Source of the DNA: Shewanella sp. Choline-02u-19
Lineage (GTDB): Bacteria > Pseudomonadota > Gammaproteobacteria > Enterobacterales > Shewanellaceae
NCBI RefSeq assembly: GCF_002836205.1
Contig: NZ_PJBE01000013.1
Span: forward strand, 434,001 to 498,000
Reading direction: 5' to 3'
DNA length: 64,000 bases
Part shown: one piece after another, positions 44,495 through 52,710 of the stretch
How positions within the stretch are numbered: position 1 is the first letter of the stretch
Layout of the letters: each line of letters opens with the position of its first letter
Notes under the pieces: generated by a model
The model's database searches: none
What the model was told of the DNA's origin: nothing
The model's input: the letters and a program-made list of their open reading frames with translations, nothing else
Translations under genes and position numbers: made by a program

Positions 44495-45253
44495 ATGGAT
44501 TTAAAAGATAAGGTTGTTGTTATTACTGGTGGTGCGGGCGGACTAGGCTACGCGATGGCGGAGAATTTTGCGGCAGCAGGTGCCAAGTTAGCACTTATCG
44601 ATGTTGACCAAGAGAAGTTGGAAAAAGCCTGTGCAAACCTTGGTGACACAACTGAAGTACAAGGTTACGCATTAGACATTACAGATGAAGAAGATGTCGT
44701 AGCGGGTTTTCAGTTTATTAAAGAAGACTTCGGCCAAGTTAACGTACTGATAAATAACGCGGGTATTCTACGTGATGGTTTAATGGTAAAAGCCAAAGAT
44801 GGCCAAGTCACAGACCGTATGTCTTATGAGCAGTTTCAATCTGTTATTAACGTCAACTTAACCGGCACATTTCTGTGTGGCCGCGAAGCGGCAGCAGCAA
44901 TGATTGAAACCAAGCAACAAGGTGTGATTATCAACATCTCTAGTGTTGCTCGGGCAGGCAACATGGGTCAGTCAAATTACTCAGCGTCTAAAGCGGGTGT
45001 GGCGGCGATGAGTGTAGGCTGGGCTAAAGAGCTTGCACGTCACAATATTCGTAGCGCAGCGGTAGCACCGGGCGTGATTGAAACTGAAATGACGGCTGCA
45101 ATGAAGCCTGAAGCGCTTGAACGTCTTGAAAAAATGGTGCCAGTCGGACGTTTAGGTCAAGCGGAAGAGATAGCGTCTACCGTGCGTTTTATTATTGAAA
45201 ACGATTATGTCAACGGCCGCGTGTTTGAGATCGATGGCGGTATCCGTTTGTAA
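44495..45253 (+). CDS. SDR oxidoreductase, probably 3-hydroxy-2-methylbutyryl/3-hydroxyacyl-CoA dehydrogenase
   Basis: 252-residue classical SDR: VVITGGAGGLGYAMAENFAAA cofactor loop, NVLINNAGILRDGLM, IINISSVARAGNMGQ with the catalytic Ser, and YSASKAGV with Tyr and Lys. The last position in a valine/isoleucine operon with a thiolase at the front suggests the isoleucine step that oxidises 2-methyl-3-hydroxybutyryl-CoA. A FabG-like role is the alternative. It is followed by a terminator, ending the operon. Confidence 0.9.
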   Translation: MDLKDKVVVITGGAGGLGYAMAENFAAAGAKLALIDVDQEKLEKACANLGDTTEVQGYALDITDEEDVVAGFQFIKEDFGQVNVLINNAGILRDGLMVKAKDGQVTDRMSYEQFQSVINVNLTGTFLCGREAAAAMIETKQQGVIINISSVARAGNMGQSNYSASKAGVAAMSVGWAKELARHNIRSAAVAPGVIETEMTAAMKPEALERLEKMVPVGRLGQAEEIASTVRFIIENDYVNGRVFEIDGGIRL

Positions 45254-45276
45254 TATCGACTCACTCAATAACAACT

Positions 45277-45299
45277 AACGGGCTTTTGCCCGTTTTTTT
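45277..45299 (+). terminator. Rho-independent terminator of the valine operon
   Basis: AACGGGC and GCCCGTT pair around a 4-nt loop and are followed by T5. Confidence 0.88.
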
Positions 45300-45401
45300 A
45301 TGAGAGTGACTAAGCGTTTGAATTTGAACAATAGCTAGGATTTACGTCATAATAGAAGTACATCAAATTGCGTTTATTTTAAAAGAGGAGTCAAGGTTAC
45401 A

Positions 45402-45629
45402 ATGGACTGGTTAGAGAAAATAACCAAGGTGATGATGCTCGTGGTCGGCTGTTGTGGAGTGTTAGTGATCTATTTAGGCTTTTTTTATTTGATGTTTAGC
45501 GGCAAAAGTACCGCTATTATTCCCTGGTACATATTATTATCACCTTGGGTTTGCATCTATTTTGGATTAAACAAACGTATTCAATTTGAGATCATGCAGT
45601 GGTTTATCAAAAAGTTTACGCGTAAGTAA
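45402..45629 (+). CDS. Small inner-membrane protein, unknown function
   Basis: 75 residues with two hydrophobic helices: KVMMLVVGCCGVLVIYLGFFYLMF (in part) and IPWYILLSPWVCIYFGL. A short basic loop lies at each end and the cytosolic tail (WFIKKFTRK) is positive, giving an N-in/C-in hairpin. GAGGAG lies upstream of the ATG. Not recognised. The ribosome site and the sharp hydrophobic pattern support a real gene. Confidence 0.6.
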   Translation: MDWLEKITKVMMLVVGCCGVLVIYLGFFYLMFSGKSTAIIPWYILLSPWVCIYFGLNKRIQFEIMQWFIKKFTRK

Positions 45630-45888
45630 TGCCGCTCTTACACAGCGCTTAGTGCAGCCTATACGGAAAGTGTTATATCAATTTTCCCATCCTCTGCGGA
45701 CCTAAGTGACTGTATTTGAGATAGCCGCAGATATGCCTTGGATTAAGCGCATTTAACGTAAGGGGGATTCACCAATACGTAATGGAGTTGATATCATAGT
45801 CACGTTAGCTTTATCATTGCTATTAGCGCTTTAAAACATCATGGCATTCGATTACTTATATTTTACTCTGACAATACTTAGGCAGCTA

Positions 45889-47925
45889 ATGAGATTTTTA
45901 ATTGCATCGATACTGACGTTTGCAACGTTATTGATAACCGTTGGCTGCGATGTATCTAAGCCAAAGGATACGGACGCAGTCGTCTCAGAATCATTACCTG
46001 CAGGCGTAAAAATAGCGGATTTCGGTAGTTGGAATTCTCCCGTTACCGCTGAGCATGTTTATGATTTATCAGACAGTATAGGTGAAATCCAAGTCACTGC
46101 TGGCAGCCTCTATTTTACCATTCTTGATGCGAGCAATGAAGGGCGACGTGGGGTCAAACGAATAGAAACAGCGGGTACTGTTGTTGATGCCATTCCTTCC
46201 AGTTTTGATATTGGCAGTCGTGTACATGAATATGGTGGAGCCCCTTTTGTGGCGATAGGAAACAGCCTCTTTGCCACCAAGCGATCAGATCAGCTGTTGT
46301 ACCGCATTGCACCCAATCAAGTACCGTTTCCATTAACCCCCGCAGGCACCCGACATGCTGACTGTATATCCAATTCCAAAGCTTCGCGTTTAATCTGTGT
46401 CAGGGAAGATCATCGAGATGCAGACAAAGTGGTTAATCAGCTGGTGGGTATTAACTTAAGTTATGCAGACGAAGGTACCGTACTCGCTACCGGCGCGGAT
46501 TTTTACTCAACTCCAGTGATCTCTCCAGACCAAACTAAATTGGCATGGATAACATGGGATCACCCAAACATGCCGTGGGATAATACCAAACTATGGCTTG
46601 CAGAACTGGATAACAAAGGCGCGGTAGTCAATGTCAAACAAGTCGCTACAGAGCAAAAGGGTTCAATCACGCAACCTCTTTTTAGCCCTAATGGACAGCT
46701 TTATTTTGTCGCGGATTACACTAACTGGTGGAATATCTATCGCCTAAACGAGTTTGAGCAAACTGAGGTGGTGCTAGCGCAAGAGGCTGAGTTTGCCGTT
46801 GCTGATTGGCAACTAGGCCATCACAATTACGCATTCGAAAATGAACATACGTTAATCGCAAGCTATAACCACGAAGGCGAAGCTGGGCTTATTCGTATTG
46901 ATACTGAAAGTGGTGTGACCGATCCTATCGCGGTTGACTTTGCAGAGATTACCTATGTGACTAAAAGTGACGATGGCGTGGTTTTCGTTGGGGCTAAAGA
47001 GACGCCTGAAAAAGGCATTTATAAAGTTCAAGGCCGCTCTGCTCAGCTGATCTATGCGCCAGAACTGACCGTGATGGACCCTAATTTTATCTCTAGAGCC
47101 GAGAGTGTCAGCTTTACAACGGGCAACAGTGATACGGCCCATGGTTATTTATATAAACCCGTAAATCCAGATTTTAAAGCGCCAGCAGGGCAAGAGCCAC
47201 CGCTGGTGATGTTTCTGCATCCTGGCCCAACTGCACAGGCAAGCCGAGCATTTAGACGAGATATTCAGTATTGGACCAGCCGTGGTTTTGCCGTCTTTGA
47301 CCTCAATTATCGTGGTAGTACAGGTTTTGGTCGGGACTATCGCAATCGCCTTTACGGTAATTGGGGGAAGTCAGATGTAGAAGATGCGGTCAGAGCCGCA
47401 GGATACTTAGTCAATAATGGCGATGTAGATGGCCGAAAACTGGCAATAAGAGGGACTCGTGCTAGTGGCTTTACTGCGCTGTCAGCCGTTGCTTATTACA
47501 GCACCTTTGGTGCAGCGGTAAGTTACTCAGGTATTAGCGACGTTGAGTTATTTAGGCGTGACTCTCATAAGTTTGAGAGTCATTATTTAGAGACGCTCAT
47601 TGGTGGATTTGATAACTATAAGCGCCGCTCTGCAATGAATAACCTCTCAGGGGTCAATGAACCTTTGCTGCTTATTCAAGGGGGCAACGATTCACTCATC
47701 CCTGCAGAGCAAACGTTGCAGCTTTATAATGCTGTGAAAAAAAAGGGCAGGCCGGTAGCCTATCTTGAGCTTAATGACAATGCTGTTAATCGGGTCACCC
47801 CACAAAGCAAGAAGCGCGCTTTAGAGTCTGAACTTTCATTCTACGGCCAAGTTTTTGGCTTTACTCCCGCAGGAGATATTCCAGTGCTTACGATTGAAAA
47901 TATAGAGAACTTAAGGCGTAGGTAA
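45889..47925 (+). CDS. S9 prolyl-oligopeptidase-like lipoprotein lacking catalytic Ser and His
   Basis: 678 residues from the ATG at 45889. MRFLIASILTFATLLITVGC ends in a lipobox Cys, so it is an exported lipoprotein. A beta-propeller (about 40-410) is followed by an alpha/beta-hydrolase domain (from about 420: PPLVMFLHPGPTAQASRAF, YWTSRGFAVFDLNYRGSTGFG). The nucleophile motif of active relatives, LAIRGGSAGGYTTL, is LAIRGTRASGFTAL here, with Arg524 in place of Ser. The catalytic Asp is kept (Asp601, GGNDSLIP). The catalytic His, expected in an EQHGF-like loop, is Val633 in NDNAVNRV. The fold is complete but the triad is broken, so it is probably a binding or scaffold pseudo-peptidase. Confidence 0.85.
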   Translation: MRFLIASILTFATLLITVGCDVSKPKDTDAVVSESLPAGVKIADFGSWNSPVTAEHVYDLSDSIGEIQVTAGSLYFTILDASNEGRRGVKRIETAGTVVDAIPSSFDIGSRVHEYGGAPFVAIGNSLFATKRSDQLLYRIAPNQVPFPLTPAGTRHADCISNSKASRLICVREDHRDADKVVNQLVGINLSYADEGTVLATGADFYSTPVISPDQTKLAWITWDHPNMPWDNTKLWLAELDNKGAVVNVKQVATEQKGSITQPLFSPNGQLYFVADYTNWWNIYRLNEFEQTEVVLAQEAEFAVADWQLGHHNYAFENEHTLIASYNHEGEAGLIRIDTESGVTDPIAVDFAEITYVTKSDDGVVFVGAKETPEKGIYKVQGRSAQLIYAPELTVMDPNFISRAESVSFTTGNSDTAHGYLYKPVNPDFKAPAGQEPPLVMFLHPGPTAQASRAFRRDIQYWTSRGFAVFDLNYRGSTGFGRDYRNRLYGNWGKSDVEDAVRAAGYLVNNGDVDGRKLAIRGTRASGFTALSAVAYYSTFGAAVSYSGISDVELFRRDSHKFESHYLETLIGGFDNYKRRSAMNNLSGVNEPLLLIQGGNDSLIPAEQTLQLYNAVKKKGRPVAYLELNDNAVNRVTPQSKKRALESELSFYGQVFGFTPAGDIPVLTIENIENLRRR

Positions 47926-47946
47926 GCTGCAGTCTATAGCATAGTG

Positions 47947-48330
47947 CTAATTGCTGAGACCGTTAAGAATTGCACAGTTGGGCTGGCTGCCACCTTTACA
48001 GTCCTTAATTAAATGCTGTAGTTGGTTCCTTAAATTACTCAGTTGATCAATTCTTTGTTTAATATCATCGAGGTGATGCTGCGCGAGCGCTTTTACATCG
48101 GCGGCATTACGGCGGGTATTTTGTTGTAAGTCGAGTAATGCTTTACAATCTTCTAGCGTAAAACCAAGTGCTCTACAGTGCTGTATAAAACTCAAGGCAT
48201 CCACCTCTTTTTGGCTATACTCTCGATAGCCGTTATCACTCTTTCGGCCTTCGACTAAACCAATGTCATGATAATAACGTATGCTTTTTACTGACAACTC
48301 GGTCAGTTTTGCTACTTCACCAATTTTCAT
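47947..48330 (-). CDS. cueR: Copper-responsive MerR-family regulator
   Basis: 127 residues. The MerR winged helix-turn-helix starts MKIGEVAKLTELSVKSIRYY, then a dimerisation helix, then the metal loop with Cys111 and Cys119 separated by seven residues (CKGGSQPNC), the Cu(I)/Ag(I) CueR pattern. It binds the distorted promoter of copA and activates it on copper. It is divergent from copA with 109 bases between starts, and GGAGAG lies before its ATG. Confidence 0.93.
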   Translation of the reverse strand: MKIGEVAKLTELSVKSIRYYHDIGLVEGRKSDNGYREYSQKEVDALSFIQHCRALGFTLEDCKALLDLQQNTRRNAADVKALAQHHLDDIKQRIDQLSNLRNQLQHLIKDCKGGSQPNCAILNGLSN

Positions 48331-48364
48331 AATCTCTCCGGTGCAAAATAATTTTAATTGACGT

Positions 48365-48395
48365 TTGACTCTCCCCCTATAGGAGACATTACCCT
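48365..48395 (+). promoter_or_regulatory. CueR-controlled copA promoter
   Basis: -35 TTGACT (48365-48370), a 19-bp spacer and -10 TACCCT (48390-48395). The spacer holds TCTCC-N7-GGAGA (48370-48386) as the operator dyad. Length and layout match the E. coli copA promoter. The 19-bp spacer is the mark of MerR-type activation. Confidence 0.85.
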
Positions 48396-48439
48396 TGGTA
48401 CATCAAAGATACAATATAATTAAAGCGGGAGCGTTTTTT

Positions 48440-50683
48440 ATGAAAAGTATTAATCTATATGTCCCTAACATGAGCTGTGCAAGTTGTGTGGCAAAAATTG
48501 AGTCAGCTTTCTCCAAAGTGAATCTTAAAGGGGGCAACGGTAATGCGATTAGCGCCAGGGTGAACCTTGCGGACAAGCAAGTGCAGGTGTTCGGTGATAT
48601 TACGCCTGAAATAGCGATTGAACTCATCAAAGGTGTGGGATACGACAGCGAACAGATGCTCGACGCTCGAAAAGGCGCGGCGAAGAAAGAAGCTGATGAG
48701 GTTAAAGAGTATCGAACGCGCGTGATACAAGCCTCAATTGGCTTAGGTCTGGGTGTTCCCCTAATGCTGTGGGGCTTACTCGGTGGTGAAATGATGGTCA
48801 ACAACGCCAACCAGCAACTCGCTTGGGGTGTTGTTGGTTTGGTGACCTTTATCGTGATGGCCACAACTGGGCGTCACTTTTTTCAGGGCATGTTGCGTGC
48901 AATAAAAGCCCGTAGCGCCAATATGGACACTCTCATCGCATTAGGGACTTCTGCTGCATGGATCTATTCGATGCTGGTAGTCATCGCGCCTCAGTGGTTC
49001 CCTGCTGATACGCGTCATGTCTACTTTGAAGCCAGCGTGATGATTTTGGGTTTGATTAACTTAGGCCATGCATTGGAGCTTAGAGCGAGAGGTAAAACCA
49101 GTGAAGCGGTGCAGCGTTTACTGGGCCTACAAGCTAATACCGCAATACGCGTTACCGATACCGGCGATGAAGAGGTCGAAATTGATCAGATTAGCTTAGG
49201 TGATCATCTGCGCTTGCGACCGGGTGACAAAGTGGCGCTTGATGGTGAGATCGTCAGTGGGCAAACACTGATCAATGAATCCATGTTAACCGGCGAGCCG
49301 GTGCCAGTTCACAAAGCGCCTGCAGATAGCGTCAGTGCGGGCACTGTTAACGGTAATGGCAGTATCATCTATCAAGTGACCGCGGGGGCAACAGAGAGCA
49401 AACTGGCAAAAATTATTGAGCTCGTGCAGCAAGCGCAAACATCCAAAATGCCAATAGGGCGCTTAACAGATAAAATATCAGCTTACTTCGTTCCAGTGGT
49501 TATCGTTATTGCGCTGTTAAGTTCAGCCATTTGGTATCTATTCGGGCCAGAGCCTGCGCTATCACATGCATTAGTGGTGTTGACCAGTGTGCTGATTATT
49601 GCCTGCCCTTGTGCTTTGGGGCTCGCGACGCCAATGTCGATTATGGTGTCAGTGGGCCGCGCAGCGAAAATGGGCGTCTTAGTGAGAAATGGCGAAGCGC
49701 TGCAAACGGCAAGCAAGGTCACCACTGTGGTGCTTGATAAAACGGGCACCATTACCCAAGGTGCACCTGAGGTGACTGAGTTTATCGTGTTGCAATCGGA
49801 TGTGGACAAGCATGACTTACTCAGTGATATCGCTGCGTTAGAGCAACACTCTGAACATCCGCTTGCCAGTGCGATTATTGCCAAGGCTAAGCTGTCATCT
49901 ATCTTGCTTAAAGAGCCGGAACAGTTTACCAATGTGCAAGGCCGAGGAATAACCGGGATTGTGGCTGGTATCGAATATACCATTGGTAACATGAGCCTGA
50001 TGCAACAGATTGGGCTAGATGATTTTTCTGCTTATCAAGCGCAAGTGTCGTTACTTGCAAGCCAAGGGCAAACTCCTGTCTTTGTGGCAAGAGATCAAAA
50101 GCTCATTGCCATCATAGGGATAAGCGATCCGATAAAAGAGGATGCTGTTGCAGCAGTAGCCGCCATGAAAAAGAATGGCCTAAAGGTGGTGCTACTCACG
50201 GGGGATAACGAGCAAACGGCGCAAGCGGTTGCCAATGTTGTTGGTATTACCAGCGTATTTGCCAATGTTTTACCACAGCAGAAGCAGCAAAAAGTGATTG
50301 AGTTGCAACAAGCGGGTGAAGTGGTTGCTATGGTCGGTGACGGCATTAACGATGCGCCAGCACTCATGAGCGCCGATATTGGCCTTGCGATGGGCAGTGG
50401 CACTGATATCGCCATCGAAAGTGCAGACTTTACTTTGTTATCTGCAAGGCTCATGGTAGTAGCTGAAACACTATTACTGGCAAAAGCCAGTATGAAAAAT
50501 ATCAAGCAAAATCTATTTGGTGCCTTTATCTATAACAGTTTAGGGATCCCATTAGCGGCAGGAGTATTGTTCCCCTTTACGGGGATGTTACTCAGCCCAG
50601 TAATCGCGGGCGCAGCCATGGCCATGTCATCACTAACCGTGGTGAGTAATGCCAATCGATTGCGTAAAACTAAGCTTGTTTGA
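48440..50683 (+). CDS. copA: Copper-exporting P-type ATPase
   Basis: 747-residue inner-membrane pump expelling Cu(I) to the periplasm. One N-terminal metal domain (Cys13 and Cys16 in MSCASC), then the membrane helices with the CPC motif at 389-391, the phosphorylation site Asp433 in DKTGTIT, the HP motif in EQHSEHPLAS, and GDGINDAPAL before the last helices. E. coli CopA has two metal domains; this one has one. The ATG at 48440 is chosen because the CueR promoter would start transcription near 48402, after the earlier in-frame start at 48395. GGGAG lies 8 nt upstream. Confidence 0.95.
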   Translation: MKSINLYVPNMSCASCVAKIESAFSKVNLKGGNGNAISARVNLADKQVQVFGDITPEIAIELIKGVGYDSEQMLDARKGAAKKEADEVKEYRTRVIQASIGLGLGVPLMLWGLLGGEMMVNNANQQLAWGVVGLVTFIVMATTGRHFFQGMLRAIKARSANMDTLIALGTSAAWIYSMLVVIAPQWFPADTRHVYFEASVMILGLINLGHALELRARGKTSEAVQRLLGLQANTAIRVTDTGDEEVEIDQISLGDHLRLRPGDKVALDGEIVSGQTLINESMLTGEPVPVHKAPADSVSAGTVNGNGSIIYQVTAGATESKLAKIIELVQQAQTSKMPIGRLTDKISAYFVPVVIVIALLSSAIWYLFGPEPALSHALVVLTSVLIIACPCALGLATPMSIMVSVGRAAKMGVLVRNGEALQTASKVTTVVLDKTGTITQGAPEVTEFIVLQSDVDKHDLLSDIAALEQHSEHPLASAIIAKAKLSSILLKEPEQFTNVQGRGITGIVAGIEYTIGNMSLMQQIGLDDFSAYQAQVSLLASQGQTPVFVARDQKLIAIIGISDPIKEDAVAAVAAMKKNGLKVVLLTGDNEQTAQAVANVVGITSVFANVLPQQKQQKVIELQQAGEVVAMVGDGINDAPALMSADIGLAMGSGTDIAIESADFTLLSARLMVVAETLLLAKASMKNIKQNLFGAFIYNSLGIPLAAGVLFPFTGMLLSPVIAGAAMAMSSLTVVSNANRLRKTKLV

Positions 50684-50756
50684 TTATCATCTTGTATTAG
50701 CATCGCGTAGAACGCACTTTTTTAATAAGATCGTCATCTGACATAACTAATCACAG

Positions 50757-50784
50757 TTGATAATTTAGGCTAAAATGCTATAAT
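50757..50784 (+). promoter_or_regulatory. Sigma70 promoter of ybiT
   Basis: -35 TTGATA (50757-50762), a 16-bp spacer and an extended -10 TGCTATAAT (TATAAT at 50779-50784). This gives a leader of about 140 bases before the ybiT start. Confidence 0.75.
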
Positions 50785-50831
50785 ATCGCGCTTAATTTTA
50801 TAGGCTGTGCGCGGACTTGCGCGAGTCTTCG

Positions 50832-50886
50832 ACCAGTAAGTTGATTTAGGGTTAATGGCTCTTTTTTAATTTACTGGTTTTTGTTT
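50832..50886 (+). promoter_or_regulatory. Possible attenuator hairpin in the ybiT leader
   Basis: ACCAGTAA (50832-50839) and TTACTGGT (50871-50878) can pair and are followed by a T-rich run. A five-codon ORF (MALF, stop) lies in the loop. A 14-codon ORF (50892-50936) ends with a TGA that overlaps the ybiT TTG start. Such leaders control some ABC-F genes; here it is only suggested by layout. Confidence 0.4.
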
Positions 50887-50932
50887 TATCTATGATCTCT
50901 ATAAGTCATATAACCAAAAGCGGAATGCCACT

Positions 50933-52525
50933 TTGATTACTACAGCTAACATCACCATGCAGTTTGGCGCTAAGCCACTGTTTGAAAACCTCTCAATAAA
51001 GTTTGGCGGCGGGAACCGTTACGGTCTTATCGGCGCTAACGGTTGTGGTAAATCAACCTTTATGAAGATCCTTGCGGGCGATCTTGAGCCAACGTCTGGT
51101 AACGTTTCACTGGATGTTAATGAGCGCTTAGGTAAGTTGAGCCAGAACCAATTTGGTTATGAAGAGTTCAACGTCATTGATACCGTTATCATGGGGCACG
51201 CCGAGCTTTGGGAAGTGAAGAAAGAGCGAGATCGTATCTACTCTTTGCCTGAAATGACTGAAGAAGACGGCATCAAAGTTGCCGATCTTGAAATGGAATT
51301 TGCTGAGATGGACGGTTATACCGCCGAATCTCGTGCTGGTGAACTGTTAATGGGCGTCGGTATCGGTGTCGAACAGCATTTTGGTCTTATGGGCGCAATC
51401 GCACCTGGTTTTAAGTTGCGTGTGCTATTGGCTCAAGCCTTGTTCTCAGATCCAGATGTACTGCTACTTGACGAACCCACCAACAACTTGGATATCGACA
51501 CCATTCGTTGGTTGCAAGATATGCTGAACCAACGTAACAGCACTATGATTATCATCTCGCACGATAGATATTTCTTGAACTCTGTTTGTACTCACATGGC
51601 TGATTTGGATTACGGCGAAATGCGCGTATTCCCAGGTAACTACGATGAGTACATGATGGCTGCACAGCAGTCACGTGAACGTTTGATCTCAGATAATGCT
51701 AAGAAGAAGGCACAAATATCTGAGCTTCAAGGCTTCGTTGCTCGTTTCTCTGCTAACGCGTCTAAAGCAAAGCAGGCAACCTCACGTGCTAAGCTAATCG
51801 ATAAGATTAAGCTTGATGATATTAAAGCCTCAAGCCGTGTGAATCCCTTTATTCGTTTCGAACAAGAAAAGAAATTGTTCCGTAATGCATTGATTGTTGA
51901 AGATCTAACGAAAGGCTTTGACGTTCAACTGTTTAAAGATCTTAATCTGATTGTTGAAGTCGGTGAACGTATTGCTGTTTTGGGTCATAACGGCGTGGGT
52001 AAAACCACATTGTTACGCACGTTAGTACACGATATCCCACAAGATTCAGGGACGATTCAATGGTCTGAAAACTCAGCGATTGGTTATTACGCGCAGGATC
52101 ATGAATCAGATTTTGAGAACGAGATGACATTATTTGACTGGATGAGCCAATGGCGCAAACCAGAAGATGATGATCAATCTGTACGCGGCTACTTAGGCCG
52201 TATGCTGTTTGGTTCTGACGATATTAAGAAGTCAGTCAAAGTGCTTTCTGGTGGTGAGAAAGGTCGTATGTTGTTTGGTAAGCTCATTATGCAAAAGCCA
52301 AACATCTTGCTACTTGATGAGCCCACTAACCACATGGATATGGAATCAATCGAGTCGTTGAACAACGCGCTTGAAATGTACGAAGGTACATTAATGTTCG
52401 TCAGCCATGACCGTGCGTTTGTATCATCAATTGCTAACCGTATTCTTGAAGTGACGCCAAACGGCGTGAATGACTTCAGAGGAACTTATGATGAGTTCCT
52501 TGCGAGTAAAGGTATTGAAGGGTAA
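50933..52525 (+). CDS. ybiT: ABC-F family ATPase, YbiT type
   Basis: 530-residue soluble protein with two ABC domains and no membrane part. Walker A GLIGANGCGKSTF and LGHNGVGKTTLL, Walker B VLLLDEPTNNLD and ILLLDEPTNHMD, signature LSGGEKGRMLFGKL in the second domain, and an inter-domain linker with FSANASKAKQATSRAK. The sequence tracks E. coli YbiT closely from MQFGAKPLFENLSIKFGGGNRYG onward. ABC-F proteins act on the ribosomal E site. The start is a TTG with AGCGGA 8 nt upstream; no ATG is available in frame near the conserved N-terminus. Structured leader upstream, strong terminator downstream. Confidence 0.93.
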   Translation: MITTANITMQFGAKPLFENLSIKFGGGNRYGLIGANGCGKSTFMKILAGDLEPTSGNVSLDVNERLGKLSQNQFGYEEFNVIDTVIMGHAELWEVKKERDRIYSLPEMTEEDGIKVADLEMEFAEMDGYTAESRAGELLMGVGIGVEQHFGLMGAIAPGFKLRVLLAQALFSDPDVLLLDEPTNNLDIDTIRWLQDMLNQRNSTMIIISHDRYFLNSVCTHMADLDYGEMRVFPGNYDEYMMAAQQSRERLISDNAKKKAQISELQGFVARFSANASKAKQATSRAKLIDKIKLDDIKASSRVNPFIRFEQEKKLFRNALIVEDLTKGFDVQLFKDLNLIVEVGERIAVLGHNGVGKTTLLRTLVHDIPQDSGTIQWSENSAIGYYAQDHESDFENEMTLFDWMSQWRKPEDDDQSVRGYLGRMLFGSDDIKKSVKVLSGGEKGRMLFGKLIMQKPNILLLDEPTNHMDMESIESLNNALEMYEGTLMFVSHDRAFVSSIANRILEVTPNGVNDFRGTYDEFLASKGIEG

Positions 52526-52537
52526 CTTTCTGCAATA

Positions 52538-52565
52538 AAAAAAGCCCGATTCGTCGGGCTTTTTT
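52538..52565 (+). terminator. Rho-independent terminator of ybiT
   Basis: A 12-bp stem with a TTCG loop has A and T runs at its edges, just after the stop. Confidence 0.9.
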
Positions 52566-52627
52566 GTGTCTTGAGATTAAGGGCTGTTCAAGAAATTGTT
52601 CATATAATAGTGTGACTTATTCGCGAT

Positions 52628-52658
52628 AAAAAAAACGGCAGATTAACTGCCATTTTTT
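52628..52658 (-). terminator. Terminator for the metalloprotease operon
   Basis: GGCAG and CTGCC pair around a 5-nt loop. On the minus strand the stem is followed by a long T run. It lies 53 bases after the metalloprotease stop. Confidence 0.75.
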
Positions 52659-52710
52659 GTTTTAGCGATGAATGTCGTTCAACACTCTATGCCAATATCT
52701 ATTTAGCTTT

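Noticed and set aside
48403..48864. 153-codon minus-strand ORF
   Set aside because: It is antisense to copA, and its sequence has no protein-like features of its own.
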